A stretch of 13,750 nt of DNA. It comes from an uncultured Clostridia bacterium (lineage in GTDB: Bacteria > Bacillota > Clostridia > TANB77 > CAG-508). The DNA lies in the NCBI GenBank assembly GCA_944390305.1, contig CALXPX010000025.1, positions 1-13,750 on the forward strand, written 5' to 3'. Made by a program: the position numbers and the translations under genes. Every line of letters starts with the position of its first letter. Within the stretch, counting starts at the first letter, position 1. The notes beneath the pieces were generated by a model. It searched no databases, was not told where the DNA came from, and saw nothing but the letters and a program-made list of their open reading frames with translations. Below are positions 1 through 7,575 of this stretch, piece after piece.

Positions 1-127
1 GATTGATTTTTTAGAAAACTATTATTAAAATAAAAGTAAATATCTAAATATTAATTTTTCAAGTTATCAATCGGAAGAAAATCCGATTTACACAACTTTT
101 ACGATAGTCTCAATTAAATGAATATAT
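1..127. other. window-edge region without a supportable gene
   Basis: No gene can be supported here. A short open frame (bases 2-28, ending in TAA) could be the last eight codons of a plus-strand gene lying outside the window, but this is too short to judge. The only structure is a small perfect hairpin at 69-88, AATCGGA/TCCGATT around a six-base loop. No clear T-run follows it, so it is a weak candidate for the terminator of such an upstream gene. Confidence 0.3.
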
Positions 128-153
128 AAAAGAAGAGTTTATCTCTTCTTTTT
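128..153. terminator. bidirectional intrinsic terminator at the end of the amylase gene
   Basis: A ten-base-pair stem (AAAAGAAGAG at 128-137 with CTCTTCTTTT at 143-152) encloses the loop TTTAT. On the plus strand it runs into five T. On the minus strand it is followed by a T/A-rich tract. It overlaps the last base of the amylase stop codon, so it most likely ends amylase transcription and may also stop transcripts entering from the left. Confidence 0.75.
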
Positions 154-1618
154 ATAAATTATACATATTATCTTTCTTTATCCATACAGATACACTACCA
201 CCATTAACATAAAAAATTCCATTACCTTCATTATCTACATATACTGTCTCTTTTATATTTCCAGTACAATCATATAAAATAGTATTAGCCAAATTTTTAC
301 CTACATTCATAGCTTTACATCCACCATTTCCATCACTTAAAATAACAGCCATACCAGAGTCTTGATGATAATAGTCACCTTCTCTAATCCATCCAATAAT
401 ATTTTCATTATCTAAATAATCTTTCTGCCTGCCATAAGCTAAATATTTTCTAGCTAATAACAAAATATCTAAAAAATCCTTCATTGGGGGAAAGTTTTTA
501 TAAGGAATACCATAATAATCACCATAGAATATACAAGGAATACCATCTAATCTTAATAAAATCATAGCATACGCAAGGGGTTTAAACCAATCTTTTACCC
601 ATGATTCTAAACTTTGCCCAGGTTCAGTATCATGATTATCTACAAAGGTAACCGCTTTAGAAGGTCTTTTATCAACTAAAGTATCTTCAAAAATTTTTCT
701 CATATCATAATGTCCAAAACTCTCTGATGCAATTTTAAAATGATCGTGCAAAGGAACATCAAATAATGTATCGATTTCATCATTATCATTTAAATAATCT
801 ATTAAAGAATTAACATTGCAACTAAAATACTCTCCGACTGTAAATAATTCTTTATTAGTTTCCTCTTTTATATCATGTAACCATCTTTTATAAAATGAAG
901 ATCTAATATGTTTAATAGCATCTAGTCTAAATCCATCAACATTAGTCTCATTTAAAAACCATTTACCCCATAAATTTAATTCATTAACTACATCTATATT
1001 ATTAAAATCAACATCACAACCCATTAAATAATCATAATTACCAAGCTCTTTATCAACGTCATTACTCCAATTTTTACCATAAAATCTAAATATACCATTT
1101 TCCTTTTGTTTATCATCATAATCTATACCATTAAAACAAGACCAATCTAATTTAAAAGATGAATATTTATTATTTCTACCATCAAATTTGAATTTAGTCC
1201 AAGCATCTATAGTTTTATAAGTACCTATAACTTCATTTCTATTATTTGGATTAACCTTATAAGCTATAATTTCCTCTTTTTCATCTGCACCAAATCTATG
1301 ATTAAGTACAATATCTGCTAAAACCTTTATTCCAGACTTTTGAAGAGACTTAATAGCTGTAATATATTCATCTTTTGTACCATATTTAGTCCTAATAGTA
1401 CCTTTTTGATTAAATTCACCTAAATCATATAAATCATAAACACCATAACCAGTATCATTAATTCCGCCAGAAGATTTACATGCAGGAGGAAGCCATATCG
1501 AATTTATACCTAATTTTTTAAAAGTAGGTCCCATATTAGATACATTTTTCCAAAGCATGCAATCATTAGGCAAATACCATTCAAAATATTGCATCATAGT
1601 ATCATTTGTTTCTTTCAT
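152..1618 (-). CDS. alpha-amylase, GH13 family, predicted cytoplasmic
   Basis: Predicted to hydrolyse alpha-1,4-glucosidic bonds in starch, glycogen or maltodextrins. The 488 residues match the usual length of cytoplasmic GH13 subfamily 5 amylases, and the N-terminus (MMQYFEWYLPND, 8-19) is typical of them. The four conserved GH13 regions are present: DIVLNH (102-107), DGFRLDAIKH (228-237), FTVGEYF (259-265) and FVDNHD (325-330). They give the catalytic triad D233 (nucleophile), E263 (acid/base) and D330. A C-terminal beta domain follows from about 400. There is no signal peptide or membrane segment, so it should act inside the cell on stored glycogen or imported dextrins. The start is supported by AGGTGA (1623-1628 on the complement) four bases upstream. 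It is divergent from the MscS gene across 100 bp and is transcribed alone. Confidence 0.93.
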   Translation of the reverse strand: MKETNDTMMQYFEWYLPNDCMLWKNVSNMGPTFKKLGINSIWLPPACKSSGGINDTGYGVYDLYDLGEFNQKGTIRTKYGTKDEYITAIKSLQKSGIKVLADIVLNHRFGADEKEEIIAYKVNPNNRNEVIGTYKTIDAWTKFKFDGRNNKYSSFKLDWSCFNGIDYDDKQKENGIFRFYGKNWSNDVDKELGNYDYLMGCDVDFNNIDVVNELNLWGKWFLNETNVDGFRLDAIKHIRSSFYKRWLHDIKEETNKELFTVGEYFSCNVNSLIDYLNDNDEIDTLFDVPLHDHFKIASESFGHYDMRKIFEDTLVDKRPSKAVTFVDNHDTEPGQSLESWVKDWFKPLAYAMILLRLDGIPCIFYGDYYGIPYKNFPPMKDFLDILLLARKYLAYGRQKDYLDNENIIGWIREGDYYHQDSGMAVILSDGNGGCKAMNVGKNLANTILYDCTGNIKETVYVDNEGNGIFYVNGGSVSVWIKKDNMYNL

Positions 1619-1684
1619 AAAATCACCTGAAAATATTATAACATTATTTTTATAAAAATAGATGAAAAATTAAAAAAAATATTA

Positions 1685-1690
1685 TATAAT
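1685..1690 (+). promoter_or_regulatory. probable -10 element of the MscS gene promoter
   Basis: An exact TATAAT lies 28 bases before the ATG at 1719, which places transcription start near 1697 and leaves room for the ribosome binding site GGGAGGA (1707-1713). The -35 match is poor: ATGAAA at 1662-1667 with 17 bp spacing is the best. In such AT-rich DNA a chance match is possible. Confidence 0.4.
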
Positions 1691-1718
1691 ATCTGTAATA
1701 AAAAATGGGAGGATAAAG

Positions 1719-2858
1719 ATGAATAAAATTGATGAATTAATTCAGTGGATACAAAATATAGAGATTAGCCAAATTATTAATATAATGATAGCTATTGTAT
1801 TAATAATTCTAACTGTAATTATAAGTCCTTTCATAAGTTTACTAATTGCAAAAATTGTTAATTTTAAAAAAAGTAAAAAAGAGATAAAAGAAGGAATTGC
1901 ATATAATAATCTAAAAAGATTTTTTATAGCAACTGGTATATTTTTATCTTTAATGATTATGGAATTTAATTCAGATATAGAAACATTTATACAAAAGGTA
2001 TATAAAGTAGCAATTATTTGGATCGTTTCTAAAACTGTTATAGATATAATTGTTAAAGGAAAAATCTTTAAATCTAGATTTAAAGATAAAGCCAATGATC
2101 CTGTAATTAATATTGTAAATAAAATTATAAAAATAGTTGTATATATAATTGCAGGTTACTTATCACTTAAAGAATTTGGATATGATTTAGGAGTAGTTTT
2201 AACTGGACTTGGACTAAGTACAGCAATTATAGCTTTAGCTGCTCAAGATGCTGTAAGAGATATGTTCTCAGGACTTGCAATTTTTTGGGATAAACCATTT
2301 GCAATAGGAGATTGGGTTGAAATAGGAACTGGAACTACTACAATATCTGGTTCTGTACAAGAGATTTCTTTTAGAAGTACAAAAATAAAAGCTGCAGATG
2401 ATACTATTATCACATTACAAAACTCAAATATAAGTACACAAAATATTATAAATTGGAGTGTTATTGAAAAAAGAATATATAAAACAAATCTTAAACTACC
2501 ATTAGAGACAGAAGAAATTACAGTAGAAAAAGTTATTAATAGAATTAGATTTATACTAAAATATAATAAAGACGTTATAAAAGAATCTGTAAATGTATAT
2601 TTTAATACAATTGGGGCAGATGGGATAAATATATATATTTATTTAGAAACACATATAGTAAATTACGCAGAATATCAAAAATTTTGTAACAAATTAAATT
2701 TAACGATATTAAACATTTTAGAAACGCAAGATGTAAAATTAGCTTATCCAGGACAAAATATATATATTAAGGATATAGAATCTGCTAAAGAGAAAAAAGA
2801 AAAGTTAAAAGAAATAGGAGTAAAAAAACAGTCAAAAGTAACAAAATCCCCAAAATAA
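1719..2858 (+). CDS. MscS-family small-conductance mechanosensitive channel
   Basis: A membrane channel that opens under membrane tension to release solutes on osmotic downshock. The 379 residues show hydrophobic segments at about 17-47, 66-82, 93-113 and 133-150. The pore-lining TM3 region of MscS follows (about 158-190), rich in Gly and Ala (LTGLGLSTAIIALAAQDAVR at 161-180), then the beta-domain entry FAIGDWVEIG (194-203). The cytoplasmic domain ends with LAYPGQNIYI (341-350), the usual closing strand of the family, and a Lys-rich tail. The strong site GGGAGGA lies five bases before the ATG. The next gene starts 47 bp downstream with no hairpin between, so readthrough into the two-component genes is possible. 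The family call is firm, but the ion preference cannot be read from sequence. Confidence 0.92.
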   Translation: MNKIDELIQWIQNIEISQIINIMIAIVLIILTVIISPFISLLIAKIVNFKKSKKEIKEGIAYNNLKRFFIATGIFLSLMIMEFNSDIETFIQKVYKVAIIWIVSKTVIDIIVKGKIFKSRFKDKANDPVINIVNKIIKIVVYIIAGYLSLKEFGYDLGVVLTGLGLSTAIIALAAQDAVRDMFSGLAIFWDKPFAIGDWVEIGTGTTTISGSVQEISFRSTKIKAADDTIITLQNSNISTQNIINWSVIEKRIYKTNLKLPLETEEITVEKVINRIRFILKYNKDVIKESVNVYFNTIGADGINIYIYLETHIVNYAEYQKFCNKLNLTILNILETQDVKLAYPGQNIYIKDIESAKEKKEKLKEIGVKKQSKVTKSPK

Positions 2859-2905
2859 TTCACGAAATAGACATAATATAGTGATAAAATAAATAGGAAA
2901 TTTAG

Positions 2906-3601
2906 ATGAAAGGAAAATTAGATATGGAAGATATTACAATTTTAGTAGTTGATGATGAATATAGAATGAGAAAACTAGTCAAAGATTTCCTAGTAAAAGA
3001 AGATTATAAAGTATTAGAAGCAGAAGATGGAGAGGTAGCTTTAAATGTATTTGAAGAAAACAAAGAAAAAATAAATTTAGTTTTACTAGATGTCATGATG
3101 CCAAAGTTAGATGGATGGTCAGTTTTAAGACAAATTAGACAAGAATCAAAAGTACCAGTAATTATGCTTACTGCAAGAGGAGAGGAACAAGATGAATTAT
3201 TTGGTTTTGAACTTGGAGTTGATGAATATATATCAAAACCATTTAGTCCTAAAATTTTAATAGCAAGAATAAAATCAATTATAAATAGAACTACAGAAAA
3301 ACAAAAAGAGAAAAAAAGTTATGATGGAATAGAAATAGATACAGAAGGAAGAACTGTAACAGTAGACGGAAAGAATATAGAATTAAGTTTAAGAGAATAT
3401 GAATTATTAAAGTATCTATTAGATAATGAAAATGTAGCATTGTCTAGAGATAAGATACTAAATAATGTATGGAATTATGATTATTATGGAGACTCTAGAA
3501 CTATAGATAGTCATATAAAGAAAATAAGACATAAATTAGGAAAGAAAGGAAAGTATATAAAAACTATAAGAGGTGTAGGGTATAAGTTTGAGGTAAAATA
3601 A
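2906..3601 (+). CDS. OmpR/PhoB-family response regulator
   Basis: A DNA-binding transcription regulator that receives phosphate from the kinase encoded next to it. An N-terminal receiver domain (about 10-128) has the acidic pair D16/D17, the phosphoacceptor D62 (LLDVMMPKLDG), T89 and K111 (KPF). A winged-helix domain (about 138-230) has the recognition-helix stretch SRTIDSHIKKIRHKLG (197-212) and the closing hairpin IRGVGYKFE (221-229). Total length (231) is normal. Two starts are possible: ATG 2906 (AGGAA six bases upstream) or ATG 2924 (GAAAGGA nine bases upstream), which would remove six residues; the receiver fold begins after both. Its stop codon abuts the kinase start. Which genes it controls cannot be told from the sequence; the paralogue is not a recognisable named system. 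Confidence 0.93.
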   Translation: MKGKLDMEDITILVVDDEYRMRKLVKDFLVKEDYKVLEAEDGEVALNVFEENKEKINLVLLDVMMPKLDGWSVLRQIRQESKVPVIMLTARGEEQDELFGFELGVDEYISKPFSPKILIARIKSIINRTTEKQKEKKSYDGIEIDTEGRTVTVDGKNIELSLREYELLKYLLDNENVALSRDKILNNVWNYDYYGDSRTIDSHIKKIRHKLGKKGKYIKTIRGVGYKFEVK

Positions 3602-5077
3602 ATGAAACTATTTGAAAATTTTAAATCAGTAAGATTTAGACTATTTGCGACACTATGTATATCAATTTTTTTAATTATATTATGCTTAATTATAGTAAAT
3701 AATGTTGTTTTAGAAAGTTTTTATTTATATTCAAAAACAAATACAGCAGCAGATTTATGCGAAAAACTTAATGATTATTATAATGGAATAATTCAATATG
3801 ACATCAATAATGAATTAGAAGAGCAGGAAAGAAAAAATAATGTTGATATACTAATACTTGATATGAGTTTTAATGTTGTATATTGTAGTAATTTAGAAAT
3901 TGTAAATAATGTAAATTCCCTAAACTTTAATGCAAGATCCAAAATTTTATATACAAGAGATAATATTGTAGTTCAAATTATAGAAGAAAATAGAACTAAC
4001 AAATATTTAATTTTATCTGCATATTTAGATAATGGATATACTACATATATAAAAATACAAGTACAACCAATAAAGGAAACAGTAAAAATATCAAATAATT
4101 TACTTATAATAATAGGAATACTAATGGTTATAATATCAGCAATTATAGCATCTATAATTGCAAGTAAATTCAATAAACCAATTTTACAGCTAAATAGTAT
4201 AACTAAAAAAATGGCTAATTTAGATTTTAGCCATAAATATAGAATATCTGATACAGAAGATGAAATTAATATGCTAGGTAGAAATATTAATGAAATGTCG
4301 GATAAACTAGAAGAGACAATAAAAAGATTAAGATCAAACAATAGCAAACTAGAACAAAATATTGAAGAAAAGTCTAAAATAGATGAAATGAGAAGACAAT
4401 TTATATCAGATGTATCTCACGAACTAAAAACACCTATTGCTTTAATCCAAGGATATGCAGAAGGTTTAATAGAAAACGTAAATACAGATGAAGAGTCAAG
4501 AAAATTTTATGCAGAGGTAATATTAGACGAATCCAATAAAATGGATGAAATGGTAAAAAGATTATTAGACTTAATGAAATTAGAGTATCAAGAAAGAAAA
4601 TTTAATGATACATCATTTGATTTGACTGAATTAATTAAAGAAGAATTAAGAAGGCAGACAGTAGTAATTAAAGAAAAAAACATAAATGTAGAATTTGATG
4701 ATAGTAAAAAAATAATGGTATATGCTGACCAAGAATATATAGAACAAGTTGTAAATAATTATTTGACTAATGCAATCAAACATACAGAAGAAAAAAATAA
4801 TATAAAGAAAATAATCATAAGAACAGAAGAGAAAAATGAAAAAATTAGACTATATGTATATAATACGGGAGAGAAAATACCAGAGGACAGTATAAATAAA
4901 ATTTGGGGTAGATTTTATAAAATAGATTCTTCAAGAAATAGAAATACTGGAGGAACAGGTATTGGCTTAGCATTAGTAAAAGCAATTATGAATAATTATA
5001 ATAACGAATATGGCGTTAAGAATTATGAATATGGAGTAGAATTCTATTGCGACATAAATAAATGGAATGAAAAATAA
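3602..5077 (+). CDS. sensor histidine kinase, HAMP-containing, membrane-bound
   Basis: Senses an unknown signal outside the cell and phosphorylates the adjacent response regulator. Order in the 491 residues: TM1 (about 12-36), an extracytoplasmic sensor of about 130 residues containing VDILILDMSFNVVYCS (81-96), TM2 (about 166-188), HAMP linker (about 188-240), coiled coil, then the dimerisation domain with the H-box SHELKTP (phosphoacceptor H273). The ATPase domain has the N-box asparagine N390 (YLTNAIKHT), a reduced G1 box (NTGEKIP, 421-427, where DxGxGIP is usual) and the G2 box GGTGIGLALVK (450-460). All catalytic elements appear intact. The ATG follows the regulator's stop with no gap, and its ribosome binding site GAGGTA lies inside the regulator's last codons, so the two are translationally coupled. 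Confidence 0.93.
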   Translation: MKLFENFKSVRFRLFATLCISIFLIILCLIIVNNVVLESFYLYSKTNTAADLCEKLNDYYNGIIQYDINNELEEQERKNNVDILILDMSFNVVYCSNLEIVNNVNSLNFNARSKILYTRDNIVVQIIEENRTNKYLILSAYLDNGYTTYIKIQVQPIKETVKISNNLLIIIGILMVIISAIIASIIASKFNKPILQLNSITKKMANLDFSHKYRISDTEDEINMLGRNINEMSDKLEETIKRLRSNNSKLEQNIEEKSKIDEMRRQFISDVSHELKTPIALIQGYAEGLIENVNTDEESRKFYAEVILDESNKMDEMVKRLLDLMKLEYQERKFNDTSFDLTELIKEELRRQTVVIKEKNINVEFDDSKKIMVYADQEYIEQVVNNYLTNAIKHTEEKNNIKKIIIRTEEKNEKIRLYVYNTGEKIPEDSINKIWGRFYKIDSSRNRNTGGTGIGLALVKAIMNNYNNEYGVKNYEYGVEFYCDINKWNEK

Positions 5078-5080
5078 AAG

Positions 5081-5128
5081 AAAACTCATTGTCGAAAAAT
5101 GATAAAATTTGACGATGAGTTTTTCTTT
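5081..5128. terminator. intrinsic terminator after the histidine kinase
   Basis: AAAACTCATTGTC (5081-5093) pairs with GACGATGAGTTTT (5111-5123) in a 13-bp stem with one T-G wobble and a 17-base loop, and T-rich sequence follows. It starts three bases after the kinase stop codon and separates the two-component genes from the sortase-like gene. Confidence 0.82.
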
Positions 5129-5153
5129 ACTATATAAGAAATTATGATATAAT
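5126..5153 (+). promoter_or_regulatory. extended -10 promoter of the sortase-like gene
   Basis: TGaTATAAT (TG at 5145-5146, TATAAT at 5148-5153) is a full extended -10 element. A weak -35, TTTACT (5126-5131), lies 16 bp upstream inside the tail of the preceding terminator. The predicted transcript would start near 5160, only about three bases before the ATG. Confidence 0.6.
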
Positions 5154-5162
5154 CATAATTAT

Positions 5163-5744
5163 ATGATAAACTGCAATAAAAGAAATGTTAATATAATATC
5201 ATTTTGTATATCTTTAATAATTTTTTCAATAATAATTTATTTCTTAAATCTAATCATTTTAAAAACAAGTAAAGAGAGTAATGTTCTATATAATAATAAA
5301 ATTTTATCTATTAATGAAATAAGTGATAAAAATAATATAAGTAATGAAGATATATCATTAGAAAATATAAAAAAATGGAAGATAATTATAGAAAAACTAA
5401 ATTTAGAAGCTAATATAAAAGAAGGAGAAGAAGAAAATAATATAAAAGAAAATGTAGGACATTATAAAGAATCAAACTATTTAAAAGGAAATGTCTCTCT
5501 AAAAGCCTACAATACAGGTGAAAATAAAAATTACTTTGCAAATCTCAAAGAACTTAAAATAGATGATGAAATAAAATATATAATTAATGAAAAAGAATAT
5601 ATATACAAAGTTAAAGAAAACATAATAATAGATAATGAATATGAATATGCAAAAAAACAATATAATGAAAATAAGTTAACATTAATTACATATATAAAAG
5701 ATATTGATAATAAAAAAAGATGTGTAATAGCAGAAAAGTCATAA
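5163..5744 (+). CDS. sortase-fold membrane protein lacking the catalytic His and Cys
   Basis: An N-terminal membrane anchor (about 9-33) and linker precede a C-terminal region (about 70-191) that follows the sortase pattern: WKIIIEKLNLEANIKEG (72-88), NVGHYKESNYLKGN (97-110), YFANLKELKIDDEIKY (124-139), LTLIT (172-176) and RCVIAEK (186-192). Active sortases join surface proteins to the wall or to pilin using His, Cys and Arg. Here the GHN-type motif reads AYN (Y116 in the His position) and the LTLITC motif reads LTLITY (Y177 in the Cys position), while the Arg position is kept (R186). The frame is open throughout, so this looks like a maintained inactive homologue, not an obvious wreck. No ribosome binding site precedes the ATG, and no other Met lies in the frame. 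No substrate with a sorting signal is encoded nearby. The fold assignment is by motif pattern; it could also be a very divergent relative with another activity. Confidence 0.72.
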   Translation: MINCNKRNVNIISFCISLIIFSIIIYFLNLIILKTSKESNVLYNNKILSINEISDKNNISNEDISLENIKKWKIIIEKLNLEANIKEGEEENNIKENVGHYKESNYLKGNVSLKAYNTGENKNYFANLKELKIDDEIKYIINEKEYIYKVKENIIIDNEYEYAKKQYNENKLTLITYIKDIDNKKRCVIAEKS

Positions 5745-5773
5745 ATATTATGACAAAAAACCAAAGAATCTCG

Positions 5774-5802
5774 TTGACATATTTATACTTCGAATATATA
5801 AT
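5774..5802 (+). promoter_or_regulatory. perfect consensus vegetative promoter of the WG-repeat operon
   Basis: TTGACA (5774-5779) and TATAAT (5797-5802) are separated by exactly 17 bp, the full SigA consensus. Start of transcription is expected near 5809, giving a leader of about 30 bases. That leader contains an AT-only inverted repeat (ATATTATT, 4-base loop region, AATAATAT, about 5804-5825) just before the ribosome binding site AAGGAG (5826-5831). Confidence 0.88.
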
Positions 5803-5839
5803 TATATTATTAAAAATAATAATATAAGGAGTAGATATA

Positions 5840-7570
5840 ATGAAACATAAGAACAGAAAAAATGTAATTATTATGATATTTGTTTTAATACTAATTATTG
5901 CAATTGCAGTAAGTGTATTTATATTTTTAAATAATAAAAAATATGAATATGAGCTAGTTCAAATATCTGAAGATCAAATTGAATACTATAAACTAGAGCA
6001 AAATGGAAAATATGGTGTAATAGATAAAGAAGGGAATATTATAATAGAGCCAAATTATGTTTCGATAGATATTCCAAATCCTACAAAACCAGTATTTATA
6101 AAATCAGATGATGGAGAAAATCATTCTGCTATAGATAATAATGAAAATGAAATATTAACTGGTTATGAAGATGTAGAAGCAATAAGCATAAATAACATAT
6201 CAAGTAATATTCCATATGAAAAGTCTGTACTAAAATATAAACAAAATGGTTTATATGGATTAATAGATTTTGAAGGAAATAAAATAACAGAAAATATATA
6301 TAACTCAATTACAAATATTGACTATAAAGAAGGAAATTTAAAAGTAGAGCAAAATGGACAATATGGAGTAATAAATATAAAAGGTACTACTATTATAAAA
6401 CCTGAATATGAATCAATAATTGCAGATGGATATTATGATGACGAGACAAAATATAATAATGCAGGATTTATACTAAGAATAAAAACAGATGATGGATATA
6501 AGTTTGGATATGCAAATAGAAAAGGAAAAATAATATTAGAACCATTATATAATGAAATAAGTCGTATTACAGAAATAATAGGAGATGATATTTATTTAAT
6601 AACTGCTAATAATGGTAGATATGGAGTAATAAAAAACGGAAAAGAAATATTAAAAAATAAGTATACTGAAATAAGTTTTGACTCAAACAACAATTTATTA
6701 ATCGTTCAAAAAGATAAGTCACAAGGAGTAGTAGATTTAGAAGGTAATAATATAGTTCCTATTGATTATGATAATATAATTATAGGAGGAAAATATATAA
6801 ATGCACAAAAGGGTGATAATACAGTAATTTTTAATGAAAAAGGTGAAAATTTAGATACAGATATATTAAGCTATAATCAAGTTAATGACAACTATGCAAT
6901 AGTTATAGACAAAGATAATAATTATAATATTGTAGATAAATCAGGAAATAAAAAATTAAAAGAAAATTACACTTATATAGAATACTTTAACAATAATTAC
7001 TTTATAGTAACAAAAGAAGGTAAAACAGGAATAATAACAGGAGAAAATGAAGTAATAATTGATTTGAAATATAATGCTATTCAAAAAATTGATGATACAA
7101 ATGCACTTCAAGCAGTAGATAGCACAAATAATAGAACTGATATAATAGATGAGAACATGCAGATTCATGAAGGTATAGAAAATGCATATATATCAAAAAA
7201 AGAAAATTACATTAAACTATATTCAGAAACTGATGTTAAATATTATAATTTTAATGGAGGAGAAATTAAATATAAGGATATAAACCCCAATAATAAAATT
7301 TATGCTGATAAAAAAGATGGAAAATGGGGATTTGTAGATAGTAATGGGAATGTTATTGTAGAATATACATACGATATGGTTACTGAGCAAAATGGAAGTA
7401 CTGCTGGAGTAAAAAAAGACGGAACATGGCAAATAATAAATACAGAAGGTCAATTAGTATCAGATGAAAAAATAACATTATCATGGTTGGATGTAACTTT
7501 TTTAGGAGAATATTATAAACTTAATAATTCAAACTCAGGAACAGTATATAGTAAAACAGTAGGGGAGTAA
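5840..7570 (+). CDS. membrane-anchored WG-repeat protein
   Basis: Of 576 residues, about 9-30 form one membrane segment after a Lys/Arg-rich N-terminus, so the remainder should lie outside the membrane. The outer part is a chain of about twelve to fourteen degenerate WG-type repeats, each a short beta unit such as NGKYGVIDKEGNIIIEPNY (55-73). Clear units begin near 55, 136, 172, 218, 259, 294, 360, 394, 494 and 527; the last two keep the Trp (GKWGFVDSNG, GTWQIINTEG), and most others have Tyr there. WG repeats are predicted to pack as a beta structure and are usually assigned binding or scaffold roles; no enzymatic site is visible. It is first in the operon, behind a consensus promoter and AAGGAG eight bases before the ATG. 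The next gene starts five bases after its stop. The repeat family is clear, but the ligand is unknown. Confidence 0.85.
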   Translation: MKHKNRKNVIIMIFVLILIIAIAVSVFIFLNNKKYEYELVQISEDQIEYYKLEQNGKYGVIDKEGNIIIEPNYVSIDIPNPTKPVFIKSDDGENHSAIDNNENEILTGYEDVEAISINNISSNIPYEKSVLKYKQNGLYGLIDFEGNKITENIYNSITNIDYKEGNLKVEQNGQYGVINIKGTTIIKPEYESIIADGYYDDETKYNNAGFILRIKTDDGYKFGYANRKGKIILEPLYNEISRITEIIGDDIYLITANNGRYGVIKNGKEILKNKYTEISFDSNNNLLIVQKDKSQGVVDLEGNNIVPIDYDNIIIGGKYINAQKGDNTVIFNEKGENLDTDILSYNQVNDNYAIVIDKDNNYNIVDKSGNKKLKENYTYIEYFNNNYFIVTKEGKTGIITGENEVIIDLKYNAIQKIDDTNALQAVDSTNNRTDIIDENMQIHEGIENAYISKKENYIKLYSETDVKYYNFNGGEIKYKDINPNNKIYADKKDGKWGFVDSNGNVIVEYTYDMVTEQNGSTAGVKKDGTWQIINTEGQLVSDEKITLSWLDVTFLGEYYKLNNSNSGTVYSKTVGE

Positions 7571-7575
7571 TATAA

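Noticed and set aside
1635..1643. Extended -10 element (TGTTATAAT on the minus strand) upstream of the amylase gene
   Set aside because: It would place the transcript start at about 1628, inside the ribosome binding site, and no -35 match is present. It may be chance in AT-rich DNA; a start further upstream is equally possible.
3973..4347. Minus-strand open frame of 124 codons inside the kinase gene, and similar hydrophobic frames opposite other genes
   Set aside because: These frames are antisense to clearly conserved coding sequences, lack ribosome binding sites, and read as Ile/Ser/Phe-rich composition typical of the reverse complement of Lys/Asn-rich AT-rich genes.
5089..5096. TTGTCGAA, an exact 0A-box core, just after the histidine kinase gene
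   Set aside because: It lies in the left arm and loop of the terminator hairpin 5081-5128, whose base pairing explains most of it, and it is not placed upstream of a sporulation gene. A real site cannot be excluded.
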